NCBI GenBank assembly: GCA_900095095.1
Contig: FMBT01000315.1
Span: 186,001-250,000 of the forward strand
Length of the DNA: 64,000 nt
Direction: 5' to 3'
Origin: Fragilariopsis cylindrus CCMP1102
Lineage: Eukaryota > Bacillariophyta > Bacillariophyceae > Bacillariales > Bacillariaceae
Each line of letters starts with the position of its first letter. The first letter of the stretch is position 1. The notes beneath the pieces were generated by a model. That model made no database searches. It had not been told where the DNA came from and saw nothing but the letters and a program-made list of their open reading frames with translations. Position numbers and translations under genes: made by a program. This document shows positions 1 to 12,290 of this stretch, piece after piece.

Positions 1-999
1 ATATGCATATATGGAAGGTATCTGGATGTTCAAACCACGACCCAATTGCTTTTTTGATGTTGTGCTGGCCTATTTCTAAATGCCACTTTTGGCATGTTGG
101 CCAGAACATGATGTTGAGGGTTGCAGATGACAACACCTGCCAAGTCAGGTGCACAAGCATCCACATAGTGTACCAGAATATTTTGGTGTGCCTCCTACAA
201 CTTTTCTTTTCCTGTGGTTTGTGACGCACTTGCTGTAATGTATCAAACCATCATCATCAAAAACAACTTGCGCAACTAAAAAGACTAGTTCCACGCAAAG
301 AATTAATCAAGCCTTTCAATAGGTCACCCGGCAGAAAAATTCAAAAGAATGGTATAACAGACCAAAGTGGTACTAGTGATACGCTATACAATTGCATTTC
401 CCTGTCCTAATATTGTTGGGATTCTGCCAGGAGCGTGGTTACAACCTTATAATCTAGTCCCAAAATTAATCCAATTCCCCAGTCACATTGAATTGGTATG
501 CTGTTTTTGCTTTTGTTGATAGTTCCAGGATGTCCAATTCTGTTGTTGCTACTGATGTCAATTGATTGATTGTTTGCACACACTATCTCTATTGTGTAGT
601 GAGTATTTTTGTCATCATTTTAATTTGGGGGAGAAGTGCCCTGTTGCTGTTGAATCTGCTGCTGCTATGTCTGTTGTGATGGTTGAATTTCCTAGTAATT
701 ATTTTTTCTAGTAGTAGTGTTGGTGTATACAATGTTTTGTTGCTCAAGGAATGACATTGTGCTTTGATGTTGATTATAGTTTCTTTACTCTTTTTAAACT
801 ATTTCTACTATTTCAATTATTGTGTCATGCCTCCCGCCTCATCTTGGTCTGGGATGTAACTTATGTATGGATCCATTCAATTTACAGTGTTTGTTACCGT
901 TTTCTTCCTGTTGGTGTTCTCTGTATCCTTGATGTGTCTACAAGTCATACTGGTATGTCTAACATAGAATTCATATGTCCAACAGTAGTTGTCATTATA

Positions 1000-1910
1000 C
1001 CATCTTTGAGTCACTCATACGCCATATTTCCATTGCTGATGTAGCTTTTTCCTCCTTGTTTATTGTTGCTACCATATCCTCCTTCTCCACTTTCAAGTCA
1101 ATTGATTTTGTCTGTTGGTGCTTTGATTGTTGCCACTGTTGTGTCCTGTATACAGTGATTGTTGTGGCTGTTGTGTCATTAAGACTGCATGTAATAATTG
1201 TGCTTCTTGTTGTTTTTCTAATTGTTCAATTTTGTCATTATTTGCTTCTACTGTTGCCTGTGCAAGAATTTGTTGGTTCTCTTTGTTTTGACTGACCCCT
1301 TCTTTTACTGCATTAGCAATACCAATTGCTTTCAATGTACCTGCATCATCACTTCTTTTCTTTGATTGCTTTTTTGTGTAATGGGACTTGAATTTCTTCC
1401 AAATTGATGTCAGATTTTAGCTTGAGGTGTTCTTTGAATTGATTTAATCACTACCAGATGAGGGTTGGTTCATCAATGATTTCATTTAATGATTCAAGAG
1501 TATTACACGTTCCGTGTACTGCTGCTTTGTAATAAACCTGGGACTCTTCATTTGGATCAGTACTATACTGTGTGTGTTTTGGATTTCTGCTATAACTACA
1601 TCCTCTGATTGTACATATTCCAATAGTATGGTGTTTAATAACAGTTCAATTGCTGTGTATCCAACTACCTAGTCTCCATTGTCATCCTGTTTTTTGTATT
1701 TCAAGGAAGTGGTATTCTTTGAATGCGCGCATGGCCATTTTCTTTGTTGCTTGCTTGTGCCAGTTTGTACCGGTTCCATGTTTTGTTGTCTGCCCTATGG
1801 ACTTCTAGCTTTAAGTGTGTTGTCCCATTGTGTGCTCCTAGGTTGATAGGTGGGGCAATTGGTGCTGTTATTGTCTCTTTATGAGCAAACCCCTTTTGTT
1901 CCATTGAATG
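1000..1910 (-). pseudogene. Gag-like retroelement relic, spacer copy 1
   Basis: Minus-strand remnants: a block with HNGTTHLKLEVHRA near 1850-1790, then stops and frameshifts, then a Gln-rich block (EGVSQNKENQQILAQATVEA) around 1300-1100. Same as the better-preserved copies at 11393-12290 and 21784-22680, with extra indels. Confidence 0.35.
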
Positions 1911-2722
1911 TATGATTGTCCATGGTCATGAGTGTGGGGATCGACGCATACCCTTGTTTGCAATTGCCTACTTCTTTCGCCCCTTCCTTTAGTATTAGTA
2001 ATACTAATGAGAGTTGGTGTGCGCCTTTAGCTACTGGCAAGTAATGGTGGCTTTAGTCCCGGCAGGATCTCATCAATACCGCAAGGATGGAATGTATGAT
2101 GATAAGGTAGCACCTACCAGTATGAACCACCTGAATGATTTGTTTGCACAACCTGTTGTACACAAATATCTCTATTATTTACCAATTTAAATGAAGATTT
2201 ATTTAATGTACTTCTATAGCATTCCTTTTCTTCAACACAAATAACAACAGCACATCAATCAATCCATCCATTCAATCATTATCAATGCATCAAATGTTGT
2301 TTACATTATTATGCTTCAAAAAGTAGAGGGGAATTAATTGTTGCAAAAAATTGCTCCTGTTGAATCCAACCCAATAGTGAAAGTTGTTAGACAGAGAATC
2401 ATAGAATGTTAGGGTATATTGTTTTTTGGTGTACTAAGTCCATATTGATGGTGCATCAAGGCCTTGATTGCACACACTTTTGTTATTTTGGGGATTTCAG
2501 TGTGCTTTGAAGTGCTGGGTTTTGACCCAAGACACTCCAAATATATGGTATGGCTTTCTAGAACAATGGTATTATCCAATCCTTCTATAATTAAGATGGA
2601 TCCTTAGCTATTTTATTTGTGATCAGCAAATCTGGTATGGTATGGGCGTGGCACTCTAGCATCTGAAATATTTTTGCAATATCCATAATGATTTTTTTTC
2701 ATCGCGCTCGACTCATTTGACT

Positions 2723-2756
2723 AAATGAAACTCATATCTGAGTTTCATTTTTTTTT
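2723..2756 (+). repeat. Left terminal inverted repeat, copy 1
   Basis: A 34-bp repeat whose core, GAAACTCATATCTGAGTTTC, is itself nearly palindromic and is followed by a T9 run. It is the exact reverse complement of 10199-10232. Confidence 0.85.
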
Positions 2757-3288
2757 AGATCAACGCTTCTTTTTTTTCAAATTGAAGCAATCTCACGTAG
2801 GATTCTACAGGACTTTCAGTACTACAGATCCAATTTATGACAATTTAAAGGGGGTAGTACACAAATTTCATTATTATGTGATTTTTTTCATGTGTCGTCG
2901 ATCGGAAAATTTCGATCCAGGACGGACAAAGAAAAATAACTTGACAATGGCACATACCGTAATCCTTCTTCCCAGGTCTACTCAACAATATTTGAGGTCA
3001 TGCCGATGCTAATGGGAAGCGAAATGGCGCTCAAAGCAATTGAAATGGAGAATAATGATGGACCGGTATGTTTGATTTTGCACCTCTCCCTCCATGGTTC
3101 CATCGTTCCATCGTTCCATCATTCCTCTCTCCTATCATTAAAACTGGTACTGTCGCCGTCATCGTCATTGACGTCGTCATCAAAACGGCTTGTAGTAGTA
3201 GCAGAAGAAGAAGCGACATCTGAAGAAGAAGAAGTGATACTGCGATATCATCACAACGACAACGACGACAACAACAACAACAACAACG

Positions 3289-6200
3289 ATGGATGATTCG
3301 TACGATCCTACCTTCCTTAATGCTGATGTTGATGTGGACTTTGACTTTCTTCGGGCACAGACTCAATATCAGGATGATATTAATAACTGTTGGATCTCAG
3401 AAGGACAAGCAGAAGAAATAACAGATCCTAGTGATTTTCCTTGTGCAGCTGATTGGAAAGACGATGCACCAGATATTATTTCTAATACAGTAGTAACAGT
3501 GGATAAGGGCCGTATTCATATATGGAAACAAGGAAAGACAGAAATCCGAATCATCCGTACTGTATGGGGAGAAGATCATCCTACATTTGATACACTTGCT
3601 ACTAGAATATTTGGACCTAGGAGCAAGTTATTTCATTTATTTGAAGATGAATTATCTTTATCCTATGAAAAATACTGCAGATTTCTTGCTACTTTCTTTG
3701 CCGCATCAAGTAGAAGTTCACCTGCCTCACGACTACTAGCGGACAATCGATTTGATTCTACTGGCATGATGGAAAAGATGGAATATCATAGACTCATCAG
3801 GCAGATAGAAGAACACAGGAGTGGTGATGAATCATTGTGGATGCAGATAGAAGAATTATTTAATTCACTTACTAAAAAGCACTTTCTTTCAGAAAGAGGT
3901 GAAGAAGAACTTTACATCGCATTGGATGACGACAAGCACCATTTCAATTATTCTAAACACGCTGATACGTATGGTTTACAGAGAATGCGTCACATCAAAA
4001 ACCAATAGAATGGGCCATACAGCACATACTGCAGGTTTAAGTGCAACAGGAATGCCTCTCTGTGTTATGTTTCAGAGAGAAGATGAAGCGCAATCACAAG
4101 TGTATGAAAGGATGTGTAAGAAGATGTTTGGTGGTCGAACTGGTAATGGTGATCCAAATCTTCAAGGTACGTTGTTTTGTTTGCTTTGGTTATTGTTCTG
4201 ATTCGATCCGATCCGATCCGACGCGAATTGTACTGTACTGTACTGTACTATATCGATTCGGATCGATTCGTTCCGTTCGGATTCGATTCGATTCGATTTG
4301 ATTTGATTTGATTTGATTTTTATTGGTCAATAATTATTATGTAATTGTTCCTTGCCGAAAACCATTGGCCTGAAATGATAATGTAAATTTTCTTTACCGA
4401 AAATTATTGGTCCAGAATTATTATGTAAATGATCTTTACCGAAAACCTTTGGTAAAAAATAATTATGTAAATGTTCTTTGCCGAAAACCTTTGGTCAAGA
4501 ATCATTATGTAAATTCTCTTTACCAAAAATTGATTGTCAAGATTTAATATGTCAATGTTCTTTGACGACCGGTCATTTTTCTTGACTGATTTCGTTGCTT
4601 ATATATTTATTTTTTAACTTACAGTACATTGTTTCTTTTTTTAATCTAATAAAATATAGGAATCACTTTTGGTTCCGATCGAGGATACTGGACTCCTTCT
4701 CTTCTATTTAAGTTTCTTCTACAGTGTGGAGCCGATGTGGTTGGTACTGTAGCTAGATGCTTCTGGTATCCCTTTACATTCACAAAAGGGAAGGTGACAT
4801 CGATACCAGAAGTTGACACACACAATAGAACTGAAATTAGGATGAAAGGAGCAAAGGATGTATTCTACAAGACATTGAAATGGGGTAGTGCTAAGATCCG
4901 AGCAACATGTTACAGAACTGGCACTGGCACTGCTGTTTCACTTGCTATGTCAACACTTCATCATGGTCCTTTATTTGATTTGAATCTATCATTTCCCAAG
5001 GATCACAAGTGGTATTTTAATCGAACCATAACACAAGATGAACGTAATAGCAAAGCATTTCCTGTTGTGGCTGGATCATCAGATCATTATGATATCATTA
5101 AAGCTCTACCAATCCGTCCTTTGACTCTTGTACAAGGTGATACTGCTTGGTTCATCATGAGACAATTTTCATTAACATCATCTACTGTTGATAAATGTAT
5201 TTCTTCAAGATGTAGAGAGATAACACAAGACCATGCTCTCCGGGAATCATACGAGACTGTTCTACATGCTGTTGATCGAATGAATCTATTACCAAGGGGA
5301 TCTGATTACAATGATGCAAGAAGAAATAATAATAGTAGTAATAATAATAATACTACTACAAACCGGCGAGCAAGAGGAAGGACTGCATTGGATGATATTA
5401 TTGGTGGTGACAGTGGTAGTGATAGTAGTGACGATGAAGCAGAACTACAACCACCCATGGATTGGGCATCGAACTGGATCCGACGCGTCAATGACGGCGA
5501 AGATGGTCTATTCAGAGATAGACTCAACTCTGATAATATGGATCATTCTATTATTAGAGGGATCATTGATAAGCATGATAATGGCAAATCAACAGGAAGC
5601 ATATCAATTTTGAAGAAGAAACTCATAGCATGGTCTGAATTGCCTTCCTATCTCTATAGGAAGTACTACTTTTGTACAAGTCAACAGCTCAAGGATCGAA
5701 TATTAGAATTGGATGGTCAAGCAACAGTAGCAGGGAAGAAAAAGGATGCTTTGGTTGATCTGGTTGTGCGTTGTGAAAGGAAAAGAATCGGTCGCAATAC
5801 AACTTTAAATAATAATCAAGATCCATACGATGGAGAGATGACGATGATGATGAAGATACTGTTGATCCTGTATTACTAGATATATTTAAAGCATCGAAAA
5901 TGAAGCCTTTAAAGGATGAAGCCAAGGCCTATTGCAGACAAGGACACCTTCTAGAACGTCCCATTTTGGAACAGTTCCACCAGCACAGTAAGGAAGGACT
6001 TACACGTGGTTACAAGTCAATTGCTATTCATGAAACACCAGTTGGTACGTTGTTCTATTTGCTTTGTTCTGATTTGATTTGATTTGATTGATTTGATTCG
6101 TTTTGATTGATTGATTCGTTTTGATTGATTGATTCGTTTTGATTGATCCGATTTGATTGATCCGATTTGATTGATCCGATTTGATTGATCCGATTCAATT

Positions 6201-7935
6201 ATTTTTGCACAGATTTAGTCCTAATTTCGATCAGATTTAGTCCTTCCTTGTCTGATTTCGCCACAGATTTAGTCCTTCCTTGTCTGGACCAGTCAATTTC
6301 CGGACTGATTTAGTTGCTAATGTTTCGTAATCGACTATATATTGTCTCACTTTTATCTATCTATCTATTTTCTAATCACTTTGAATACAACCAGTTGAAT
6401 CGACATCAATCACAGGTGCATTGGATTCATCAGATGCTGAACTTATCTACAAGAAAGAAGATCATGCTGCTAATGATAGTGGTAGTGGTAGTGATACCGA
6501 TGATGATGATGATATTGCTATTGAAACTATGCCAATTGAAATCAAAGCTCGTGTTGCTCATTCCACTTTCTATTCTGAAAGATATTTACTTGAAGCTAAT
6601 AGTGGCTTATCTGCATTCGAAAGTGGAGAACCTGTCTATGTTGGAAATCGATGCAGAGGGCGGAGAGCTCCACAAGTGGATTCCAAAGCACAAGGAAAGT
6701 TTTTCAATTACTTCACCATGTTGCTATTCGTGATGCAAGGAAGGGTCTCTTTCTTGTTGGGAACAAGACGAAATTGATGTTTGGTGTGTTTGTTACATAC
6801 AGTGATAATCTTATTGCTTCCTACCGGGCTCTGTTGAAAGATCTTTTTGATCGTGCTTTGAAGCCGTTCTATGAAGACAGTATACAACTACCACAAGTGA
6901 AGATTGAGAAGATTTTACAAGCAAAGGAAATGAAGAAACTTAATATGACCTATCATTCTTTTCAACTGACTTCTATATTTGGAGGCAGTTACGTATCAAG
7001 AAGCATTACCACTACAGTACCCTTGTAATCGGATCCTTCCTTACAATCATTCAGTGTGGAATAACTTGAAGGGTGCTTCCGATACAGCACAAAGCTGATG
7101 TGGAACTGTCAGATCAAGTTTGCTTCTAGTGGTCGGTCTCAAGTGGTTGCTTTTGCTAAATTCTTACAGCTCTATTCTATTCTATTACATAGAGAATATC
7201 AAATTGCTACAGCCAAGCCCGACTTGAACTTCTATGCATCTCTTCATCATTTCCGGAATACAAGAAATCAAAACTATCCTTTCCACAAGACAGTTGATAG
7301 GCTTTCTGTTTGGTTCATCAAGAATGCAGATGATGCAGTGGCTGCTGCTGCGGCTGCTGTACCTCCTACTCCTCCTACCACTGCACTAACTATCGATACT
7401 ACTGGAAGCAACGGTCCTCTTGTTCAATCACCTCCTCCTCGAGTACAACGGAGTAACAGAAGCTCATTCCAAGCGATTAGAAACTATACCACAATCACTG
7501 GTGGTACTCCTGGCAAAGGACGAGCCATAGATCCCAAGAACAAGACAGCTGAATGGGAAGCAGATCAAGATCGTCTGAAGAATTGTAATGGTGTTCTATA
7601 TTATACCAAAAGAAATAAGTGCTGTATTTGTGGTGTTCAATCTAATTTTGTATGTGTTATATGCAAAAGATGGTATTGTTGTAAGAACCAAGATGAAAAG
7701 ATAAATAATATGATCTTAGCTAACGATTCTAGAGTTGCATTTTTGGGTGGGGAACGACCGCCTAGTGAATTAGTAATGAATGGTGTAGCGCTGATGGAAG
7801 TACAAAAGAGTTCTGTACTGTTGAAAATGGATGCTTTCATATGCATCACCGGCAATCAATTTCAAGAAGAATTAACATCCTTGATGGATCACATTCTACC
7901 CCGGCACTAGTGAGTCGATGGCAGTAGAAGAATAA
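3289..7935 (+). pseudogene. DDE transposase / PD-(D/E)XK nuclease fusion, copy 1
   Basis: Same gene as at 13674-18312. Exons are about 3289-4166, 4660-6044 and 6416-7935, with GT-AG introns. The start ATGGATGATTCG matches copy 2. Exon 1 is broken near 3995 by an extra A, and further indels lie near 5838, 6640-6780, 6965-7100, 7450 and 7790. The second acidic motif, GSDRGYW, spans the first splice junction region and is intact here (about 4671-4695), whereas copy 2 has a frameshift there. Each copy keeps frame where the other loses it, so this may be consensus error in a repeat rather than a true pseudogene. Functional status is uncertain. Confidence 0.6.
4285..4581 (+). repeat. Minisatellite module in intron 1, copy 1
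   Basis: A (GATTT)n stretch followed by about five degenerate copies of a ~45-bp unit containing CTTTACCGAAAACC, TTTGGT and ATTATGTAAAT. The same module recurs, in the same orientation, downstream of the gene at about 8090-8372. Confidence 0.8.
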
Positions 7936-8089
7936 AAGTATTCGTATTCGTATACGTGTTGTATTACTACTGCTATTTTAATTTGTAGTATGTAAATAAG
8001 TAATGATAATAATAGTATTTATATTATAAACTTTATCTCTTTGTTATTATACTAGTATTAGATCTATGATTCGTTCCGATCTGATCCGA

Positions 8090-8372
8090 TCCGATTCGAT
8101 TTGATTTGATTTGATTTTTATTGGTCATAATTATATGTAATTGTTCCTTGCCGAAAACCATTGGCCTGAATGGTAATGTAATTTTCTTTACCGAAAATTA
8201 ATGGTCCAGAATTATTATGTAAATGACTTTACCGAAAACCTTTGGTAAAAAATATTATGTAATGTTCTTTGCCGAAAACCTTTGGTCAGAATCATTATTA
8301 AATTCTCTTTACCAAAAATTGATTGTCAAGATTTAATATGTCAACGTTCTTTGACGACCGGTCATTTTTCTA
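8090..8372 (+). repeat. Minisatellite module 3' of fusion gene, copy 1
   Basis: Direct repeat of the intron 1 module, lying after the fusion gene stop. It is shortened by several one- and two-base losses relative to the same place in copy 2 (18470-18760). Confidence 0.8.
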
Positions 8373-8640
8373 CGATTGTATTACTACTGCTATTAGAAGA
8401 ATAAACAACGTATCGTATGTTACATTGTATTTGTATTACTACTGCTATTTGTATTTGTATTTGTATTTGTATTTGTAGTACGTAAATAGATAATAGTAAT
8501 AGTATTTATAACGTTATCTTTGTTATTCTAGTGTTAGATTTATGATTCGATTTGATTCGATTCAATTCATCAATGCAATTCATTTTGATTTTCATTCCGT
8601 CCACAATTCATCATACCGATGATAGTGTTACTGTCGTCTA

Positions 8641-8958
8641 ATGAAATAAAAAAGGTAAATACTTCATCAGCATGAAATAACAGAAGGGAATACAGTAGCT
8701 GTAGAAGATGTGACAGTCATCCTCCCCATCCTGTGATTGTTATTCCTGCTTGTGATCGGCTTGAATCTGATGTTAACACCAAACACCAGTAAGTGAAATG
8801 ACTAATTCTGGGAAGGGAACTGATGGCCACTTAATATCATCATAAACTAGGAGCCTCTTCAAGACGGAATCAATTGCAATACTACCATTAAATCCTAAAC
8901 CAGGCCGACTAGATCTCTCCCACATCGGACACTGCATTCTAATTCGATTGTCGGTCAT
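8641..8958 (-). CDS. Small element-encoded ORF A, copy 1 (frameshifted)
   Basis: Counterpart of 19029-19346. The start and first 58 residues are the same. One extra A in a homopolymer near 8787 then shifts the frame and stops it after 61 residues. The rest of the reading frame is still recognisable down to about 8641. No known domain is seen. Confidence 0.35.
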
Positions 8959-9165
8959 GGTGGTGGTACTTGTTTGTTATAATTTGTTGTTGCTGTTGTT
9001 GCTTTGTTTATTTTCTATTGATAATTTATGAAGATAACAATAATAATAATAATACGTCGTCATGCTTGTATTGGTATTGTTTTCTATTTATAATTTGTTA
9101 GGATAACGTTACTGTAGTAATAATAATAAGAAGAAGAATAATAAAACGAGTTGAGTTGATTGCCA

Positions 9166-9298
9166 ACTTTCTTAAGAGAGGTCTAACAGACAGATTCTCC
9201 ACAAGGAGAGAAGCATTGCTAGAATAATAATTTATTGTTCTAGCAAGGCTTCTCTCCTTGTGGAGAATCGGTCTGTTGGTCCTCTCTTAAGAAAGTCG
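9166..9298. repeat. Long inverted repeat between ORFs A and B, copy 1
   Basis: Arms of about 60 bp (for example TTCTCCACAAGGAGAGAAGC pairing with GCTTCTCTCCTTGTGGAGAA) meet at an AT-rich centre near 9230. Similarity continues outward less perfectly toward both start codons. Confidence 0.9.
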
Positions 9299-9433
9299 GC
9301 GTCGACACAACGACTCAACTTGTTGTACTCACTTATTATTATTATTATTATCATTCTTATTATTACTACAGTAACATTATCCTCATTAATTATAAATAGA
9401 AAATAAACAAAAGCAACAACAACAACAACAAAA

Positions 9434-9877
9434 ATGAAGACATCATTTTCTGTAAAAGTAATCATCGAATCAAATGAAGTTGGTGATGGTGGTGCTGCTG
9501 CTGCCGAAGCTAATGGTGGTGGTAACGACAGTCCTATTGTTTGATTTGTTTCTTGCTCAATGCATGGAAAAATGATCAATGATGCAATCAAGAAGTATGT
9601 CCAAGTCAAGGGTGCTCGTACCATTGAAGAAGAAGAAGAAGAAGATATCTCCAGTCCTCTTCCACAACGTCGAGTTCCTTTAGATGCTGATGCTGATGCG
9701 GATGCGGATGATGATTCTACTGTCGATCCAGACGCTTCGAATGACAATGACGATGAAGATGAAGATGAAGATGAGGTCGGTGATCTACCACCTAACGTCG
9801 AGATTGACAATGAGTTTGAGGAAGACTACCAGCTCTCCCAGAAGATGGGATTGATGAGTCTTCGTCGTCGCGATTAA
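9434..9877 (+). CDS. Small acidic ORF B, copy 1 (two compensating indels)
   Basis: Counterpart of 19820-20263 with the same total length. One extra T near 9540 and one missing A near 9570 offset each other, so about ten residues in the middle are out of frame and contain a stop (TGA near 9542). The start, the Asp/Ala-rich region and the C-terminus match copy 2. Confidence 0.4.
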
Positions 9878-10198
9878 GATAGATAGAGACTACCACCATT
9901 GCCACTATTAATAATAATAATAATAAATAATCAACTCTTTCTAAAATACTTTTTAAACTGAAATTCGATCGAAATGAAGGGCATGGGAAAGTATTTGTTT
10001 TCATCATTCATAATCCAACCCATTGCTTCTACTAGAATTAGAAATAGAACATCTATCTTGATTGCTCAAATCACCCCAAATCGACATCCCTTGGTGTTTT
10101 CATCAGTTTGTTGTCTTCGACGACGAACAATATGTTGTTCCTTATCTTTCCTTGCTTTTTATGTGTCAAAAATTTACATCTTGTTCGTCGTCGATTTC

Positions 10199-10232
10199 AA
10201 AAAAAAATGAAACTCAGATATGAGTTTCATTT
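10199..10232 (-). repeat. Right terminal inverted repeat, copy 1
   Basis: Exact reverse complement of 2723-2756. Fifteen bases further out lies a second, related palindrome (TAAAACTCATATTTGAGTTT, 10247-10268). A separate hairpin sits just inside the end, where TCGACGACGAACAA near 10117 pairs with TTGTTCGTCGTCGA near 10180. Confidence 0.85.
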
Positions 10233-11392
10233 TTTTGAAACGTGGATAAAACTCATATTTGAGTTTTAAAAAATCACCATGGATATGTGTATTTTGGGCC
10301 AATTTGTGTTTATTCTATTGTTCTCTGCCCCATCACACCACAATATGGCTAATGTTCCAGGTATTGTTAGTGTATTTTGATCATATGCATATATGGAAGG
10401 TATCTGGATGTTCAAACCACGACCCAATTGCTTTTTTTGATGTTGTGCTGGCCTATTTCTAAATGCCACTTTTTGGCATGTTGGCCAGAACATGATGTTG
10501 AGGGTTGCAGATGACAACACCTGCCAAGTCAGGTGCACAAGCATCCACATAGTGTACCAGAATATTTTGTGTGCCTCCTACAACTTTTCTTTTCCTGTGG
10601 TTTGTGACGCACTTGCTGTAATGTATCAAACCATCATCATCAAAAACAACTTGCGCAACTAAAAATGACTAGTTCCACGCAAAGAATTAATCAAGCCTTT
10701 CAATAGGTCACCCGGCAGAAAAATTCAAAAGAATGGTATAACAGACCAAAGTGGTACTAGTGATACGCTATACAATTGCATTTCCCTGTCCTAATATTGT
10801 TGGGATTCTGCCAGGAGCGTGGTTACAACCTTATAATCTAGTCCCAAAATTAATCCAATTCCCCAGTCACATTGAATTGGTATGCTGTTTTTGCTTTTGT
10901 TGATAGTTCCAGGATGTCCAATTCTGTTGTTGCTACTGATGTCAATTGATTGATTGTTTGCACACACTATCTCTATTGTGTAGTGAGTATTTTGTCATCA
11001 TTTTAATTTGGGGAGAAGTGCCTGTTGCTGTTGAATCTGCTGCTGCTATGTCTGTTGTGATGGTTGAATTTCCTAGTAATTATTTTTTCTAGTAGTAGTG
11101 TTGGTGTATACAATGTTTTGTTGCTCAAGGAATGACATTGTGCTTTGATGTTGATTATAGTTTCTTTACTCTTTTTAAACTATTTCTACTATTTCAATTA
11201 TTGTGTCATGCCTCCCGCCTCATCTTGGTCTGGGATGTAACTTATGTATGGATCCATTCAATTTACAGTGTTTGTTACCGTTTTCTTCCTGTTGGTGGTT
11301 CTCTGTATCCTTGATGTGTCTACAAGTCATACTGGTATGTCTAACATAGAATTCATATGTCCAACAGTAGTTGTCATTATACCATCTTTGAG

Positions 11393-12290
11393 TCACTCAT
11401 ACGCCATATTTTCCATTGCTGATGTAGCTTTTTCCTCCTTGTTTATTGTTGCTACCATATCCTCCTTCTCCACTTTCAAGTCAATTGATTTTGTCTGTTG
11501 GTGCTTTGATTGTTGCCACTGTTGTGTCCTGTATACAGGTGATTGTTGTGGCTGTTGTGTCATTAAGACTGCATGTAATAATTGTGCTTCTTGTTGTTTT
11601 TCTAATTGTTCAATTTTGTCATTATTTGCTTCTACTGTTGCCTGTGCAAGAATTTGTTGGTTCTCTTTGTTTTGACTGACCCCTTCTTTTACTGCATTAG
11701 CAATACCAATTGCTTTCAATGTACCTGCATCATCACTTCTTTTCTTTGATTGCTTTTTTGTGTAATGGGACTTGAATTTCTTCCAAATTGATGTCAGATT
11801 TTAGCTTGAGGTGTTCTTTGAATTGATTTAATCACTACCAGATGAGGGTTGGTTCATCAATGATTTCATTTAATGATTCAAGAGTATTACACGTTCCGTG
11901 TACTGCTGCTTTGTAATAAACCTGGGACTCTTCATTTGGATCAGTACTATACTGTGTGTGTTTGGATTTCTGCTATAACTACATCCTCTGATTGTACATA
12001 TTCCAATAGTATAGGTGTTTAATAACAGTTCAATTGCTGTGTATCCAACTACCTAGTCTCCATTGTCATCCTGTTTTTTGTATTTCAAGGAAGTGGTATT
12101 CTTTGAATGCGCGCATGGCCATTTTCTTTGTTGCTGCTTGTGCCAGTTTGTACCGGTTCCATGTTTGTTGTTCTGCCCTATGGACTTCTAGCTTTAAGTG
12201 TGTTGTCCCATTGTGTGCTCCTAGGTTGATAGGTGGGGCAATTGGTGCTGTTATTGTCTCTTTATGAGCAAACCCCTTTTGTTCCATTGA
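11393..12290 (-). pseudogene. Gag-like retroelement relic, spacer copy 2
   Basis: Two minus-strand fragments. The upstream one (12287-12066, 73 aa) contains AHKETITAPIAPPIN and EVHRAEQQTWNRYKLAQAAT. The downstream one (11719-11393, 108 aa) is coiled-coil-like and Gln-rich (EKQQEAQLLHAVLMTQQPQQ). Between them the frame is broken by several stops. The layout resembles gag-type proteins I recall from diatom and oomycete LTR elements (a helical domain containing QTWNRYKLAQ, then a Gln-rich tail). No protease, integrase or reverse transcriptase follows. The call is inferred from resemblance only. Confidence 0.4.

Larger units (their letters stand above)
2723..10232 (+). mobile_element. TIR-bounded DNA transposon-like element, copy 1
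   Basis: A 7.5 kb segment is flanked by exact 34-bp inverted repeats and carries a transposase/nuclease fusion gene plus two small divergent ORFs. TIRs together with a DDE-type transposase-like gene make a cut-and-paste DNA transposon the simplest reading. I see no convincing target-site duplication next to the TIRs, and the element sits in a tandem array rather than singly. The TIR-to-TIR limits are therefore seen, but transposon status is inferred. This copy carries several frame-breaking indels. Confidence 0.7.
1..10382. repeat. Tandem array unit 1 (~10.4 kb)
   Basis: The whole stretch recurs head to tail. The sequence at base 1 is found again at 10383 and at 20772, giving periods of 10382 and 10389 bp. 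Unit 1 starts inside the spacer, so the array very probably continues to the left of the window. It contains most of one spacer (1-2722) and one complete element with terminal inverted repeats (2723-10232). It differs from unit 2 mainly by single-base indels, many of them in homopolymers, and is densest in differences over about 5-9.5 kb. The repeat is seen directly; whether the indels are real is uncertain. Confidence 0.97.

Noticed and set aside
751-1295. Plus-strand frames in the spacer rich in Val/Cys/Leu
   Set aside because: They are antisense to the Gln-rich gag-like relic and reflect its codon composition.
3000-3366. Open frames just upstream of the fusion gene on both strands (also 13385-13751)
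   Set aside because: They are translations of GAA/CAA/CGA trinucleotide-rich leader DNA. A short ATG stretch followed by GTATGT at 13409-13456 could be an upstream exon, but I find no clear matching acceptor, so no exon was called.
9166-9298. Long inverted repeat considered as a CRISPR or microRNA-type hairpin
   Set aside because: CRISPR arrays are not expected in a diatom nuclear genome and there is no spacer-repeat pattern. A small-RNA hairpin is possible but nothing supports it over a mirrored promoter.
2723-10232. Element considered as an integrated virus or plasmid
   Set aside because: No capsid, polymerase or replication initiator is seen. A transposase-like gene with TIRs fits a DNA transposon better, although the tandem order leaves a circular intermediate open.
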